This document shows positions 36,042 to 36,208 of a stretch of DNA of 36,208 nt, piece after piece. The notes under the pieces are model-generated. The model was not told where the DNA came from. It saw nothing but the letters and a program-made list of their open reading frames with translations, and searched no databases. This stretch comes from Dactylosporangium siamense (GTDB lineage Bacteria; Actinomycetota; Actinomycetes; Mycobacteriales; Micromonosporaceae). Every line of letters starts with the position of its first letter. The stretch's first letter is position 1. Where the stretch lies: positions 1 through 36,208 of the forward strand of contig NZ_BONQ01000152.1 of NCBI RefSeq assembly GCF_016862795.1. Direction: 5' to 3'. A program made the translations under genes and the position numbers.

Positions 36042-36208
36042 CCCGAGCCGACCTGACGACTCCGCCGCCGACGCCCCCGACGCCGGCGGCACCGTCGTGC
36101 CCCACCCTCCACCACCCAGCCCACAACGCCGATCCCGCTCCCGACCCCGACCGGACTGATCAAAGCCTCCCAACCGCGACCGTTCCACGCCTTCGATCAC
36201 GACCCCGG
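36042..36208. other. Non-coding end of the window
   Basis: After the duplicated gatD end there is a CCG/CCC-rich stretch with no supported gene on either strand. A clear stem-loop terminator is not visible in it. Confidence 0.4.

Overview
The window is about 36.2 kb of high-GC actinobacterial chromosome. Gene content and order point to a member of the Micromonosporaceae or a close relative: a dcw (division and cell wall) cluster with mraZ, wag31/DivIVA, sepF and a YggT protein, a meso-DAP-type MurE, FtsI with a long Arg-rich cytoplasmic tail, and dnaE, lspA and an RluA-family synthase nearby. The family assignment is an inference from protein likeness, not from a search.

Layout. (1) 1-4933, minus strand: the replicative polymerase dnaE, coupled through a GTGA overlap to a DUF2567-like membrane protein. 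(2) 4981-9908, an accessory-looking block: a class III aminotransferase (plus), a ParA/MinD-like ATPase and an unknown membrane-anchored protein (minus), and a secreted GH18 chitinase with a carbohydrate-binding module (plus). It separates dnaE from the lspA neighbourhood. (3) 9963-14983, minus: RluA-family synthase, lspA and a TraR/DksA protein as one operon; a CPA1 Na+(K+)/H+ antiporter coupled to a DUF167 protein; and a membrane protein with a Cys/His motif. (4) 15174-33627, minus: the dcw cluster, transcribed mraZ-rsmH-ftsL-ftsI-murE-murF-mraY-ftsW-murG-murC-ftsQ-(DinB-like)-ftsZ-yggS-sepF-yggT-wag31. (5) 34061-36008, plus and divergent from mraZ: murT-gatD, which amidates lipid II at D-Glu.

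The genes cover most of peptidoglycan precursor synthesis (MurC, MurE, MurF, MraY, MurG, MurT/GatD), septal synthesis (FtsW, FtsI, FtsL, FtsQ), the Z-ring and its membrane anchor (FtsZ, SepF) and polar growth (Wag31).

The main oddities are these. murD is absent between mraY and ftsW, and the laccase-domain gene is absent between ftsZ and yggS. A DinB-like gene sits between ftsQ and ftsZ. MraZ-type GTGGAG repeats with a 10-bp period lie before mraZ and again before the divergent murT-gatD. lspA appears to start at CTG. ftsL and gatD each have in-frame tandem copies of their 3' end straddling the stop codon. SepF carries a linker of tandem SERL repeats. A long inverted repeat fills the mraZ-rsmH gap. 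I see no tRNA, rRNA, CRISPR array, insertion sequence or prophage gene.
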